In this document: positions 1 to 11,422 of the stretch, piece by piece
Layout of the letters: each line of letters opens with the position of its first letter
Numbering within the stretch: the first letter of the stretch is position 1
Source: Prostheceraeus crozeri
Lineage: Eukaryota > Platyhelminthes > Polycladida > Euryleptidae
Reading direction: 5' to 3'
DNA: 64,000 nucleotides
Assembly (NCBI GenBank): GCA_907163375.1
Contig: CAJQUW010014718.1
Location: 1 to 64,000, forward strand
Translations under genes and position numbers: made by a program
Notes under the pieces: generated by a model
The model's input: the letters and a program-made list of their open reading frames with translations, nothing else
Databases searched by the model: none
Told to the model about the DNA's origin: nothing

Positions 1-1490
1 TCAGTGAAATTTCAAAATTTGATTGGAAAAATGTTTTGGTGACAGGTTCCCAGGTCGAAATTCCACACTTTGGAAAATTTTTCAAAATTTTTACCCATAC
101 AAACTCACTCTGACACTTTAGGATTTTTTCAGGGTAAGCGAGCTCCTCCGACCTAAATATCTTGTAACCAGCTCTAACTTTTTTGAAACGGATCCGGCTC
201 CGATTGCGATCTCCGCCAACGAAAAAAAATTGTGGTTTCGAGCAGTGTTTCATCCTCTTTCCAATGCAAGTCCGAACGAACAAAATCCGTCCACTAGAAC
301 TAAAGTTAGAACAAAGGGGGGGGACGTCAGTGAAATTTCAAAATTTGATGAAAAATGTTTTGGTGACGGTCCCAGGTCGAAATTCCACACTTTGGAAAAT
401 TTTCAAAATTTTACCCATACAAAGTCACTCTGACACAGGATTTTTTCAGGTTAAGCGTGAGGCTCCGACCTAATAATCTTGGGTAACCGTCTCTAACTTT
501 TGAAACGGCCCTGCTCCGATTGACTCGCAAACGAAATAATTGCGGTTCGAGCAGTGTTTCATCCTCTTTCCAATGCAAGTCGAAAGAACAAAATCCGTCC
601 ACTAGAACCAAAGTTAGAACAAAGGGGGGGGGACGTCAGTGAAAATTTTTTCTCTCCGATTGACTTGAAACTCACCATACAGATAAAGAATTTCACGCTG
701 ATTCCAAATCTGAAATCCGTTTTCCCATCCGATGCTTCGTTTTGAAGCTACAGCCCAAAACATCCCAAATTCTAACTCTGTCGTTTTTCGCCAATGTCCC
801 AAAATCTTAAATGGCGTCTCACATCTAAACGAAGACAGATAGGAACAAGCCGATTGTTTCACTGAATTTGTCTCACTCTTAGCTTTCAAACGAGCTATCG
901 CACGACAAAATCCGTCACTGGAAGCCAAAATCGAAGCAAGCTGTCCAGAGGGGGGGGGGACGTCAGCGAAAAATTTTATCTCTCCGGATTGCTTTCAAAA
1001 TTCACCATACAGATGCAGAATTTCACGCTGAATCCGAATTGCTGGCCTCCGTTTTCTCATCCGAGGATACGTTTGGGCCCTACACACCAAAAACCGTCCC
1101 ACATTTTAACTCTGCCAAAATTTTTGAAGACGAAGAAACAGTTTTTCTCGCCCCCGATTGAGCTGGAAGAAATCACACCACAGATGCAGAATTTTACGCA
1201 TGAATCCGAATCTGGCCAGCCATTTCACCATCCACGACAACCTAGACGGTCGCCCATGTCAACTTAGGACGGTCGCCCATGTCAACCTAGGACGGTCGCC
1301 CACGTCAACCTAGACGGTCGCCCACGGTCAAACCTGGACGGTTCGCCCAAGTCAAACCCAGGCCGGTCGGACCCAAACTCACTCGAGTCTCACACACTGT
1401 CGGTGCAGAGGGGGGGGGGGAGTCAGCGAACATGTTGTGAACCAACCTGGCCGGCACACCACGACAGACTCTGTCGTTCCAGAGGGGGGG
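1..1490. repeat. Diverged tandem repeat with G-run spacers
   Basis: Copies of a unit of roughly 310-330 bases follow one another. Each ends in a run of 7-10 G followed by GACGTCAG or a close variant, near 317, 625, 951, 1409 and 1480. The first two copies (1-328 and 329-640) are clearly alignable; later copies drift and one is longer. Short reading frames here (for example 183-473) repeat with the unit and show no codon-level constraint, so I do not call genes. The G-runs could form quadruplexes on the plus strand. Confidence 0.8.
1240..1376. repeat. Minisatellite of about 24 bases, five to six copies
   Basis: The core GACGGTCGCCCATGTCAACC is repeated head to tail with small substitutions and one-base indels. 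It lies inside the last, longest copy of the G-run repeat and explains that copy's extra length. Confidence 0.85.
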
Positions 1491-1499
1491 GGCGCGCTG

Positions 1500-4400
1500 T
1501 GTTTATTCTGGACCTTTTGTTACTACTGACATGAACTTGCGCTTTGTCTTCTGTTGTGCAAAAGTGAATTGGAAATAGAGCATGTCTTGCCATGAGAGGA
1601 AAGTAGCCTCATGACTGGTACTCGTTGACATCAGAAATCGTGGAAGGATCAATAAGACACCGCCCTGCATACTTTTTATTTGATTCTATGATCAAATGAA
1701 AAATTACCTGTTGATAAGTAGTTGTTGGACATGGACTTGCGCTTTGCCTTCCGTGTGTAAAGCTCATTGGAAATTGAGTTTATTTTAGCGTGAGAGGAAA
1801 GTAGCCGCATGAGAATTAATTGTTGACATCAGAAATCGTGGATGGATCAATAAAACATCACTCTAAAGCAGTTTTTCATTTGATAACAGAATCAAACAGA
1901 AGGTATGTAGAGTGATGTTTTATTAATCCATCCACGATTTCTGATGTCAACAATTAATTCTCATGCGGCTACTTTCCTCTCACGCTAAAATAAACTCAAT
2001 TTCCAATGAACTTTACACACGGAAGGCAAAGCGCAAGTCCATGTCTAACAACTATTTATCAACAGGTAATATTTCTTTGATCATAGAATCAAATAAAAAG
2101 TATGTATAGTGGTGTCTTATTGATCCTTCCACGATTTCTGATGTCAACGAGTAGCAGTCATGAGGCTACTTTCCTCTCATGGCAAGCCATGCTCTATTTC
2201 CAATTCAATTTTCCACAACAGAAGGCAAAGCGCAAGTTCATGTCTAACAACTACTTATCAACAGGTAATATTTCATTTGATCATAGAATCAAATAAAAAG
2301 TATGCAGGGCGGTGTCTTATTGATCCTTCCACGATTTCTGATGTCAACGAGTACCAGTCATGAGGCCACTTTCCTCTCATGGCAAGACATGCTCAATTTC
2401 CAATTCAATTTTGCACAACAGAAGGCAAAGCGCAAGTGCATGTTCAACAATTCCTCATGAATAAGTAGTTTTTCATTTGATCACAGAATCAAACAGAAGG
2501 TATGTACTTGCGCTTTGCCTTTCGTATGTAAAGTGCATTGGAAATGCAGCATATCTTACCATGAGAGGAAAGTAGCCGCATTACAAATACTCGACGTCAG
2601 AAATCGTGGATAGATCAATAAAACACCAATCTACATACCTTCTGTTTGATTCTGTGATCAAATGAAAAACTGCTTATTCATAAGGATTTGTTGGACATGG
2701 ACTTGCGCTTTGCCTTCTGTGTGTAAAGTGCTTTGTAAATAGAGCTTTTCTTGCCATGAGTGGAAAGTAGCCGCATTACAAATACTCGACGTCAGAAATC
2801 GTGGATAGATCAATAAAACATCACTCTACATACTTTCTTCTTGATTCTGTGATCAAATGAAACACTACATCTTCATGAGGATTTGTTGGACATGGACTTT
2901 CACTTTGTCTTCTGTGTGTGAAGTGCTTTGGAAATAGAACATATCTTGCCATAAGAGGAAAGTAGCCTCATGACTGGTACTCGTTGACATCAGAGATCGT
3001 GGAAGGATCAATAAGACACCACTCTACATACCTTCTGTTTGATTCTGCTTTCAAATGAAACACTTCATTCATGAGGATTTCTTGGACAAGAACTTTCGCT
3101 TTGCCTTCTTTTGTGTAAAAGTGCATTGGACACTAAGTGCATCTTCATGAGGATATCTTGGACATGGACTTGCGCTTTGCCTTCCGTGTGTAAAGTTCAT
3201 TGGAAATTGAGTTTATTTTAGCGTGAGAGGAAAGTAGCCGCATGAGAATTAATTGTTGACATCAGAAATTGTGGATGGATCAATAAAACATCAATCTACA
3301 TACCTTCTGTTTGATTCTGTGATCAAATGAAAAACTGCTTATACATGAGGATTTGTTAGACATGAACTTCCGCTTTGTCTTCTGTTGTGCAAAATTGAAT
3401 TGGAAATAGAGCATGTTTTGCCATGAGAGGAAAGTAGCCTCATGACTGGTACTCGTTGACATCAGAAATCGTGGAAGGATCAATAAGACACCGCCCTGCA
3501 TACTTTTTATTTGATTCTATGATAAAAATGAAATATTACCTGATGATAAGTAGTTGTTGGACATGGACTTGCGCTTTGCCTTTTGTAGTGTAAAGTGCAT
3601 TGGAAATTGAGTTTATTTTAGCGTGAGAGGAAAGTAGCCGCATGAGAATTAAATGTTGACATCAGAAATCGTGGATGGATCAATAAAACATCACTCTAAA
3701 GCAGTTTTTCATTTGATCACACAATGAAAGCTAGGTATGTAGATTGATGTTTTATTGATCCATCCACGATTTCTGATGTCAACAATTAATTCTCATGCGG
3801 CTACTTTCCTCTCACGCTAAAATAAACTCAATTTCCAATGAACTTTACACACGGAAGGCAAAGTGAAAGTCCATGTCCAACAAATCCTCATGAAGATGTA
3901 GTGTTTCATTTGATCACAGAATCAAACAGAAGGGTATGTAGAGTAATGTTTTATTGATCCATCCACGATTTCTGATGTCAACAATTAATTCTCATGCGGC
4001 TACTTTCCTCTCACGCTAAAATATACTCAATTTCCAATGCACTTTACATTACAGAAGGCAAAGCGCAAGTCCATGTCTAGCAAGTACTTATCAACAGGTG
4101 CTTTTTCATTTGATCATAGAAACAAACAAAGGGTATGTATACTGGTGTCTTATTGATCCTTCCACGATTTCTGATGTCAACGAGTACCAGTCATGAGGCT
4201 ACTTTCCTCACATGGCAAGACATGCTCTATTTCCAATTCAATTTTGCACAACAGAAGGGAAAGCGCAAGTCCATGTTCAACAATTCCTCATGAATAAGCA
4301 GTGTTTCATTTGCTCACAGAATCAAACAGAAGGTATGTACTTGCGCTTTGCCTTCTGTGGTGTAAAATGCATTGGAAATACAGCATATCTTGCCATGAGA

Positions 4401-7400
4401 GGAAAGTAGCCGCATTACAAATACTCGACGTCAGAAATCGTGGATAGATCAATAAAACATCAATCTACATACTTTCTTCTTGATTCTGTGATCAAATGAA
4501 ACGCTGCTTATTCATGAGGATTTGTTGGACATGGACTTTTGCTTTGCCTTCTGTGTGTAAAGTGCTTTGGAAATAGAACATGTCTTGCCATGAGAGGAAA
4601 GTAGCCTCATGACCGGTACTCGTTGACATCAGAAATCGTGGAAGAATCAATAAGACACAGCTCTGCATACTTTTTATTTGATTCTATGATCAAATGAAAT
4701 ACTACCTGTTGATAAGTAGTTGTTGGACATGGACTTGCGATTTGCCTTCCGTGTGTAAAGCTAATTGGAAATTGAGTTTATTTTAGCGTGAGAGGAAAGT
4801 AGCCGCATGAGAATTAATTGTTGACATCAGAAATTGTGGATGGATCAATAAAACATCACTCTAAAGCAGTTTTTCATTTGATCACACAATGAAAGCTAGG
4901 TATGTAGAGTGATGTTTTATTGATCCATCCACGATTTCTGATGTCAACGAGTACCAGTCATGAGGCTATTTTCCTCTCATGGCAAGACATGCTCAATTTC
5001 TAATTCACTTTTGCACAACAGAAGGCAAAGCGCAAGTGCATGTTCAACAATTCCTCATGAATAAGCAGTTTTTCATTTGATCACAGAATCAAACAGAAGG
5101 TATGTACTTGCGCTTTGCCTTTCGTATGTAAAGTGCATTGGAAATACAGCATATCTTGCCATGAGAGGAAAGTAGCCGCATTACAAATACTCGACGTCAG
5201 AAATCGTGGATTGATCAATAAAACACCAATCTACATACCTTCTGTTTGATTCTGTGATCAAATGAAAAACTGCTTATTCATGAGGATTTGTTGGACATGG
5301 ACTTGCGCTTTGCCTTCTGTGTGTAAAGTGCTTTGGAAATAGAGCTTATCTTGCCATGAGAGGAAAGTAGCCGCATTACAAATACTCGACGTCAGACATT
5401 TTGGATAGATCAATAAAACATCACTCTACATACTTTCTTCTTGATTCCTTGATCAAATGAAACACTACATCTTCATGAGGATTTGTTGGACATGGACTTT
5501 CATTTTGTCTTCTGTGTGTGAAGTGCTTTGGAAATAGAACATATCTTGCCATGAGAGGAAAGTAGCCGCATGACAAGTACTCGTTGACATCAGAAATCGT
5601 GGAAGGATCAATAAGACACCACTCTACATACCTTCTGTTTGATTCTGTTATCAAATGAAACACTTCATTCATGAGGATTTCTTGGACAGGAACTTTCGCT
5701 TTGTCTTCTTTTGTGTAAAAGTGCATTGGACACTAAGTGCATCTTCATGAGGATATCTTGGACATGGACTTGCGCTTTGCCTTCCATGTGTAAAGTTCAT
5801 TGGAAATTGAGTTTATTTTAGCGTGAGAGGAAAGTAGCCGCATGAGAATTAATTGTTGACATCAGAAATCGTGGATGGATCAATAAAACATCAATCTACA
5901 TACCTTCTGTTTGATTCTGTGATCAAATGAAAAACTGCTTATACATGAGGATTTGTTAGACATGAACTTGCGCTTTGTCTTCTGTTGTGCAAAATTGAAT
6001 TGGAAATAGAGCATGTTTTGCCATGAGAGGAAAGTAGCCCCATGACTGGTACTCGTTGACATCAGAAATCGTGGAAGGATCAATAAGACACCGCCCTGCA
6101 TACTTTTTATTTGATTCTATGATCAAATGAAAAAGTACCTGTTGATAAGTAGTTGTTGGACATGGACTTGCGCTTTGCCTTCCGTGTGTAAAGTGCATTG
6201 GAAATTGAGTTTATTTTAGCGTGAGAGGAAAGTAGCCGCATGAGAATTAATTGTTGACATCAGAAATCGTGGATGGATCAATAAAACATCACTCTACATA
6301 CCTTCTGTTTGATTCTGTGAGCAAATGAAAAACTGCTTTAGAGTGATGTTTTATTGATCCATCCACAATTTCTGATGTCAACAATTAATTCTCATGCGGC
6401 TACTTTCCTCTCACGCTAAATTAAACTCAATTTCCAATGAGCTTTACACACGGAAGGCAAAGCGCAAGTCCATGTCCAACAACTACTTATCAACAGGTAA
6501 TATTTCTTTGATCATAGAATCAAATAAAAAGTGTGCAGAGCGGTGTCTTATTGATCCATCCACGATTTCTGATGTCAACGAGTACCAGTCATGAGGCTAC
6601 TTTCCTCTCATGGCAAGACATGCTCTATTTCCAATTCACTTTTGCACAACAGAAAGCAAAGCGCAAGTTCATGTTCAACAATTCCTCATGAATAAGCAGT
6701 TTTTCATTTGATCACAGAATCAAACAGAAGGTATGTACTTGCGCTTTGCCTTTCGTATGTAAAGTGCATTGGAAATACAGCATATCTTGCCATGAGAGGA
6801 AAGTAGCCGCATTACAAATACTCGACGTCAGAAATCGTGGATAGATCAATAAAACACAAATCTACATACCTTCTGTTTGATTCTGTGATCAAATGAAAAA
6901 CTGCTTATTCATGAGGATTTGTTGGACATGGACTTGCGCTTTGCCTTCTGTGTGTAAAGTGCTTTGGAAATAGAGCTTATCTTGCCATGAGAGGAAAGTA
7001 GCCGCATTACAAATACTCGACGTCAGAAATCGTGGATAGATCAATAAAACATCACTCTACATACTTTCTTCTTGATTCTGTGATCAAATGAAACACTACA
7101 TCTTCATGAGGATTTGTTGGACATGGACTTTTATTTTGTCTTCTGTGTGTGAAGTGCTTTGGAAATAGAACATATCTTGCCATGAGAGGAAAGTAGCCTC
7201 ATGACTGGTACTCGTTGACATCAGAAATCGTGGAAGGATCAATAAGACACCACTCTACATACCTTCTGTTTGATTCTGTTATCAAATGAAACACTTCATT
7301 CATGAGGATTTCTTGGACAAGAACTTTCGCTTTGCCTTCTTTTGTGTAAAAGTGCATTGGACACTAAGTGCATCTTCATGAGGATATCTTGGACATGGAC

Positions 7401-8260
7401 TTGCGCTTTGCCTTCCGTGTGTAAAGTTCATTGGAAATTGAGTTTATTTTAGCGTGAGAGGAAAGTAGCCGCATGAGAATTAATTGTTGACATCAGAAAT
7501 CGTGGATGGATCAATAAAACATCAATCTACATACCTTCTGTTTGATTCTGTGATCAAATGAAAAACTGCTTATACATGAGGATTTGTTAGACATGAACTT
7601 GCGCTTTGTCTTCTGTTGTGCAAAATTGAATTGGAAATAGAGCATGTCTTGCCATGAGAGGAAAGTAGCCTCATGACTGGTACTCGTTGACATCAGAAAT
7701 CGTGGAAGGATCAATAAGACACCGCCCTGCATACTTTTTATTTGATTCTATGATCAAATGAAAAATTACCTGTTGATAAGTAGTTGTTGGACATGGACTT
7801 GCGCTTTGCCTTCCGTGTGTAAAGTTCATTGGAAATTGAGTTTATTTTAGCGTGAGAGGAAAGTAGCCGCATGAGAATTAATTGTTGACATCAGAAATCG
7901 TGGATGGATCAATAAAACATCAATCTACATACCTTCTGTTTGATTCTGTGATCAAATGAAAAACTGCTTATACATGAGGATTTGTTAGACATGAACTTGC
8001 GCTTTGTCTTCTGTTGTGCAAAATTGAATTGGAAATAGAGCATGTCTTGCCATGAGAGGAAAGTAGCCTCATGACTGGTACTCGTTGACATCAGAAATCG
8101 TGGAAGGATCAATAAGACACCGCCCTGCATACTTTTTATTTGATTCTATGATCAAATGAAAAATTACCTGTTGATAAGTAGTTGTTGGACATGGACTTGC
8201 GCTTTGCCTTCGGTGTAAAGCTCATTGGAAATTGAGTTTATTTTAGCGTGAGAGGAAAGT
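1500..8260. repeat. Complex satellite, about 200-bp unit, mixed orientation
   Basis: A unit of about 200 bases recurs throughout; for instance GACATGAACTTGCG at 1528 and GACATGGACTTGCG at 1728. Landmarks are GAGAGGAAAGTAGC and the segment ATCAGAAATCGTGGA. Forward blocks (about 1500-1870, 2500-3700, 4335-4870, 5100-6340, 6730-8260) alternate with reverse-complement blocks (about 1870-2500, 3700-4335, 4870-5100, 6340-6730). Larger blocks are themselves repeated: starts near 2500, 5100 and 6730 head similar segments of about 1 kb, and 7511-7732 recurs at 7909-8130 (period 398). Small frames of 73 codons repeat with the satellite and are not genes. The array stops abruptly at the left end of the Polinton. 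Confidence 0.92.
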
Positions 8261-8547
8261 AGTAGTGAAAACTGTGCCCTACTTGCGACGGATAGGTACA
8301 TGGATAGGTACATGCATAATTCAGTGTTATGAATAGGTACATGGATAGGTACATGTATAATTCAGTGTTATGAATAGGAACAAGTATGAGATCTGTTTTA
8401 CTGGATAGGTACATGTGTTTGGTACACTGTGTTTCGGAACGTCTATGATCGAACTTGTGTGGTTTGGTTCTGAGCACTTGGGTACGTACCGATAGACGTC
8501 CGTTGTTTGATTTTGAATGGGTTTGCTCAATTGCGACTATTGTGACT
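8261..8547 (+). repeat. Polinton left terminal inverted repeat
   Basis: The first 26 or so bases, a tandem block built on GGATAGGTACATG, and then a unique segment of about 140 bases all match the reverse complement of the right end. The left copy has fewer of the internal tandem units (about two) than the right, so it is shorter, roughly 287 against 366 bases. The unique segment contains the palindrome GGTACGTACC. Confidence 0.93.
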
Positions 8548-8564
8548 ATTGCAACCATTGTAAT

Positions 8565-8630
8565 CAAGATGACACATTGATTTTCCTTTTACGTAGACAA
8601 ACTATGCTATAAATATGAGATAGTTTTTTG
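8565..8630 (+). promoter_or_regulatory. Putative TATA promoter of the UBA-RING gene
   Basis: CTATAAAT at about 8607-8614 lies just upstream of the first ATG at 8631, and TGACACA lies about 40 bases further upstream. This is the weakest member of the element's promoter set. Confidence 0.4.
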
Positions 8631-9140
8631 ATGACATACATAATGATGACTAGTATCCCAACGTCGTGGGTTGTCGCAAGAGACCTTGGATATTCGTTCA
8701 AAGCCATAGAAACTGTAACAAATCTCAGTGAAAATATCAACGCTGGTGATTTAGTTGATCGACTAATGGATCTAGATGAGCATGCAATGAATCACAATTT
8801 GGATCGTAGGTGGATAGAGGATTTCTCCATGCAACACTGCAATGATAGTGAAATTAGGAGGATCAAATTGGAACGATATGGAAAGAAGGAGACATCTGAC
8901 AGTGTTTTAATAAAAATTTCTCCCAATAAAAGTGACTTCAGAAGGAAATTAGAACAAGAGACATTTAAATTATTATGTGAACGGAACTGCTTTAAATGTT
9001 TTAAACAGGAACGATCCCTTCTCTTTTTGCCATGTTCTCATAGCGTTATGTGTTCTACATGTTATGTACCCCTTGAAACTTCATCTTGTCCCCTTTGTGA
9101 TGAAGAAATATCTTCAACAGTCACTGTATATCGTGCATGA
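8631..9140 (+). CDS. UBA-RING protein, IAP-like E3 ligase (Polinton accessory)
   Basis: A protein of 169 residues counted from the ATG at 8631. The C-terminus is a textbook C3HC4 RING: C120-x2-C123-x11-C135-x-H137-x3-C141-x2-C144-x8-C153-x2-C156, followed by a short hydrophobic tail, as in the RINGs that end IAP-family proteins. Residues about 14-48 (RDLGYSFKAIE through DLVDRLMDL) have the pattern of a UBA domain, the ubiquitin-binding module found upstream of the RING in animal IAPs. No BIR repeat is present. The RING is therefore likely to recruit an E2 enzyme, with the UBA binding ubiquitin. The host origin and any role in blocking host cell death or immunity are inferences from the family. 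It is the first gene inside the left inverted repeat, where Polintons often carry accessory cargo. Confidence 0.75.
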   Translation: MTYIMMTSIPTSWVVARDLGYSFKAIETVTNLSENINAGDLVDRLMDLDEHAMNHNLDRRWIEDFSMQHCNDSEIRRIKLERYGKKETSDSVLIKISPNKSDFRRKLEQETFKLLCERNCFKCFKQERSLLFLPCSHSVMCSTCYVPLETSSCPLCDEEISSTVTVYRA

Positions 9141-9250
9141 TGAGTCATCATGCAGGTCTGTGATTGGTCACTATTGTGTCTTTGTGTGACTTTTCTATAT
9201 AAGGAGGACATTGTACCGTTCTATTTCAAGCATAATTTGAGGCTAATACA
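9136..9250 (+). promoter_or_regulatory. AP-1/CRE-like site, inverted CCAAT and TATA box
   Basis: The palindrome TGATGAGTCATCA (9138-9150), ATTGG (9163-9167) and TATATAAGG (9196-9204) occur in the order typical of animal RNA polymerase II promoters. The gene at 9251 starts about 47 bases after the TATA box. The same arrangement recurs before the genes at 10547, 23122 and 28206. Confidence 0.65.
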
Positions 9251-9874
9251 ATGTCAATCAGCATGTCGTTCACTACCAACATTCCCATTTCAATAATTTA
9301 CCGAAGTCAACTCTTCACGGGCAATATATTTTATTCTGCCGTGAATATAACTGGCTATAAAGCGGATTTGGTGGATCTGATGGAGGAAATAGTGAAGTAT
9401 TTCCGCTGCGGAGAGGACGTTGTGGTGCAGAGAATGCTAATGAGAGTCGTGAACAACGCTCTTACACGAGTTGCAAGATTCTGGCTCAATGAAGTATTTC
9501 GCCCACTAGCTCAAACGGAGATTGTACCGGAATACTCTCGCTGTTGGTGCAGCAGTATCCAACGGAAACTCAACACATGTCTCCATGACATTATCACCTC
9601 CAGCTACTATGACGAGAAGGGTGACAAATGTAAATTGGACTTATTCAGTGGACCGCCATCAGTAAGCATCAATGTGGCTGCTCAAGGACATTCTGAGGTA
9701 ATCAGTTTGCGGGCATACCATGCCAATATTTTAAAGACTTTCAATTCAAAGCCCTGCTGTATGTGCTGCCCAATTTCAAAACATCTAATGAAAGACATTG
9801 AGCAGCTCATAACTGCTACAAATCAGACTCTAGCCGATGTGAGTGTATATCAGTTTCCCTCTACAACTTGTTAA
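9251..9874 (+). CDS. Orphan Polinton protein, 207 aa
   Basis: A single uninterrupted frame starting at an ATG preceded by GGCTAATACA, nearly the same leader that precedes the major capsid gene at 16160. I do not recognise the product. It has a helical centre (residues about 35-85, VDLMEEIVKYF through ARFWLNEVF) and cysteine-rich patches (CWC near residue 97; CCMCC near 173) that could bind metal. No signal peptide or clear membrane segment is seen. It has its own strong TATA promoter, which argues that it is a real gene. Confidence 0.6.
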   Translation: MSISMSFTTNIPISIIYRSQLFTGNIFYSAVNITGYKADLVDLMEEIVKYFRCGEDVVVQRMLMRVVNNALTRVARFWLNEVFRPLAQTEIVPEYSRCWCSSIQRKLNTCLHDIITSSYYDEKGDKCKLDLFSGPPSVSINVAAQGHSEVISLRAYHANILKTFNSKPCCMCCPISKHLMKDIEQLITATNQTLADVSVYQFPSTTC

Positions 9875-10002
9875 GTGTTTTATGTAATTTTATAAGTACC
9901 AGCAACAAACTCTGTGTGAATGCTTGTAAACTTTTGTATATAATGTTGTAAGTACTAAGCAAAAATTGTAATTGTATTATCTATTTCCATATTAGAATAA
10001 AA

Positions 10003-10395
10003 ATGTCTGTAAAACGGAAGGCATCTTCTCGTCAATCGAAACGGTCCTTCAAACCTTCAAGTCAGTTTAAAAAGGCGTTGCGAAAGTTAAACAGGATACA
10101 TGATAATAAGAAGAAGTGTAAATTGATTCAAAATTCAAGTGATGATTTCATTCGTGATTTAGCTTTTGCAATACACAAATGTCTACCTATTTACAAGCCT
10201 CTATTGAATGCTGGCTCTTTGAATAGCATAAAAAAGTTTTCAAATCCAAGGAGTAGTGATAAGAAAAGGCGAAACTTAATTCAGCGCGGTGGTGGTGGGT
10301 TTCTAAGTATGTTAAATGATATTGGAAACAGTATTAATGGTGTAATCAATAGTCCGCTTGGAAGGATTGCAGCAACTGCTGCAATGTTAATATAA
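10003..10395 (+). CDS. Small basic Polinton protein with Gly-rich motif and amphipathic tail
   Basis: A protein of 130 residues. The N-terminal 45 residues are very Lys/Arg-rich, the middle is a predicted helical segment, then comes LIQRGGGGFLSML and a hydrophobic C-terminal tail. Small proteins of this build, with a GG motif ahead of an amphipathic helix, are common in Polintons, where they are thought to be minor virion or membrane-active components. QRGG-G resembles QVGG-G and QVGS-G in the basic protein at 15667. All three differ from the adenovirus protease consensus only in having Q where M/I/L is usual, so processing by the element's protease is possible. The function is not established. 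Confidence 0.6.
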   Translation: MSVKRKASSRQSKRSFKPSSQFKKALRKLNRIHDNKKKCKLIQNSSDDFIRDLAFAIHKCLPIYKPLLNAGSLNSIKKFSNPRSSDKKRRNLIQRGGGGFLSMLNDIGNSINGVINSPLGRIAATAAMLI

Positions 10396-10404
10396 GGTTA
10401 GCGA

Positions 10405-10546
10405 ATCATAAAGTGACACGTCATCACTTTGATTGATGAGTCATATATAGGTGTATATAAGGAAGACGCTTTAATGATATTTTACCACTTTCAAGTGACA
10501 ATTCATTTGCGCTGGTTGAAAGCTCCGAATTAGTACTTGTTGAAAC
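10405..10546 (+). promoter_or_regulatory. CRE/AP-1-like sites and TATA box
   Basis: TGACACGTCATCA (10414-10426), TGATGAGTCA (10434-10443) and TATATAAGG (10454-10462) precede the gene at 10547. The sequence just after the TATA box (GGAAGAC) resembles that after the boxes at 9196 (GGAGGAC) and 28141 (GGATGAC). Confidence 0.65.
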
Positions 10547-11281
10547 ATGACTCAGAAAATGTATACAATCAGAGAGGAAGGTGACGCTTTTGAGAAAGAT
10601 CTCTTGAAGCTTCGTCCGACACGAAAGGTGCAAGGGATTGGAAATACGTTCTACTTTCAAACCTTGAATTATGGTGATGATGGCTTTTATCTTCAAGTTC
10701 CATTCTTCCACAGTAATGGTATGTCTACATCAGGGTATAGCAATACGAGACAAATGCGAGTGACTTTTCCAAAATGGCAACAGGTGATTCTTAAAACTAT
10801 TGACTCTTTCGCGAAAGAATGTGTTGAGCTGCCTGAAAGTGCTCCCACTCATTGGAGAAAGGCATTAGAGGAAGGAGTTGGTTATAAGGAATTGCCGGAA
10901 TTCGATACACTGTTTTTAAAACTATCGGATCATTTTCAAGCATTCGATCTCTTTACAAACGCGATGGAATGTGAGGATCTCAAACGGGGCCGCTATATGG
11001 GCTTAGTGCACGTTACCGGACTTTATATTGGTTCACATGGTTCGACTGGTAAAGTCGCATCTTTACAAATGAAGGTTCTTCAACTAGTCTATGAACCACT
11101 ACCAATTGATAAATGTTTAATTAACATTGATAAGACTGCTTCAACTGATGGGAAGGAAGAGAGCAAAAAGCGAGGGCGGAAATCTAAAGATGGGAATCCT
11201 AAATTGAAGTTGAAGCGCCAAGATGCTGACTTGAAAACTTTCTATAATCCTAATTGTGATGAGGAAACACAAATGTTTTAA
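10547..11281 (+). CDS. Conserved-looking Polinton protein of unknown function, 244 aa
   Basis: Residues 1-185 look like a globular alpha/beta domain rich in aromatic residues (GNTFYFQTLNYGDDGFYLQV near the start; GLYIGSHGSTGKVASLQM near 157-174). The last 50 residues are a Lys-rich, probably disordered tail, which suggests nucleic-acid contact. I cannot assign a family. An ssDNA-binding or other replication-related role is only a guess from the basic tail and from its place just ahead of the ATPase gene. AATAAA near 11335 is a likely poly(A) signal. Confidence 0.6.
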   Translation: MTQKMYTIREEGDAFEKDLLKLRPTRKVQGIGNTFYFQTLNYGDDGFYLQVPFFHSNGMSTSGYSNTRQMRVTFPKWQQVILKTIDSFAKECVELPESAPTHWRKALEEGVGYKELPEFDTLFLKLSDHFQAFDLFTNAMECEDLKRGRYMGLVHVTGLYIGSHGSTGKVASLQMKVLQLVYEPLPIDKCLINIDKTASTDGKEESKKRGRKSKDGNPKLKLKRQDADLKTFYNPNCDEETQMF

Positions 11282-11422
11282 TTTGTAAATGTTTTAATTT
11301 GTAAATGTAACTTGAAAGTTTCTATTCTGAATGTAAATAAACGTGATCTGGAACATGTGTCTGTTTTGTTGTTCTAAGCAAAATTAGCGGGATGATGAGT
11401 TTAATGTTAATGGAATTATAAG

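Noticed and set aside
614-928. Minus-strand 104-codon frame in the G-run repeat
   Set aside because: It spans a repeat boundary and has no homologue-like motif; repeat units drift without respect for the frame.
3280-8130. Several identical 73-codon frames (3280-3501, 5880-6101, 7511-7732, 7909-8130)
   Set aside because: They repeat because the satellite repeats. Their identity reflects recent duplication, and there is no start context, domain or codon bias.
1500-8260. Regular repeats that might suggest a CRISPR array
   Set aside because: Units of about 200 bp, no short constant repeat with unique spacers, mixed orientation, and a eukaryotic context.
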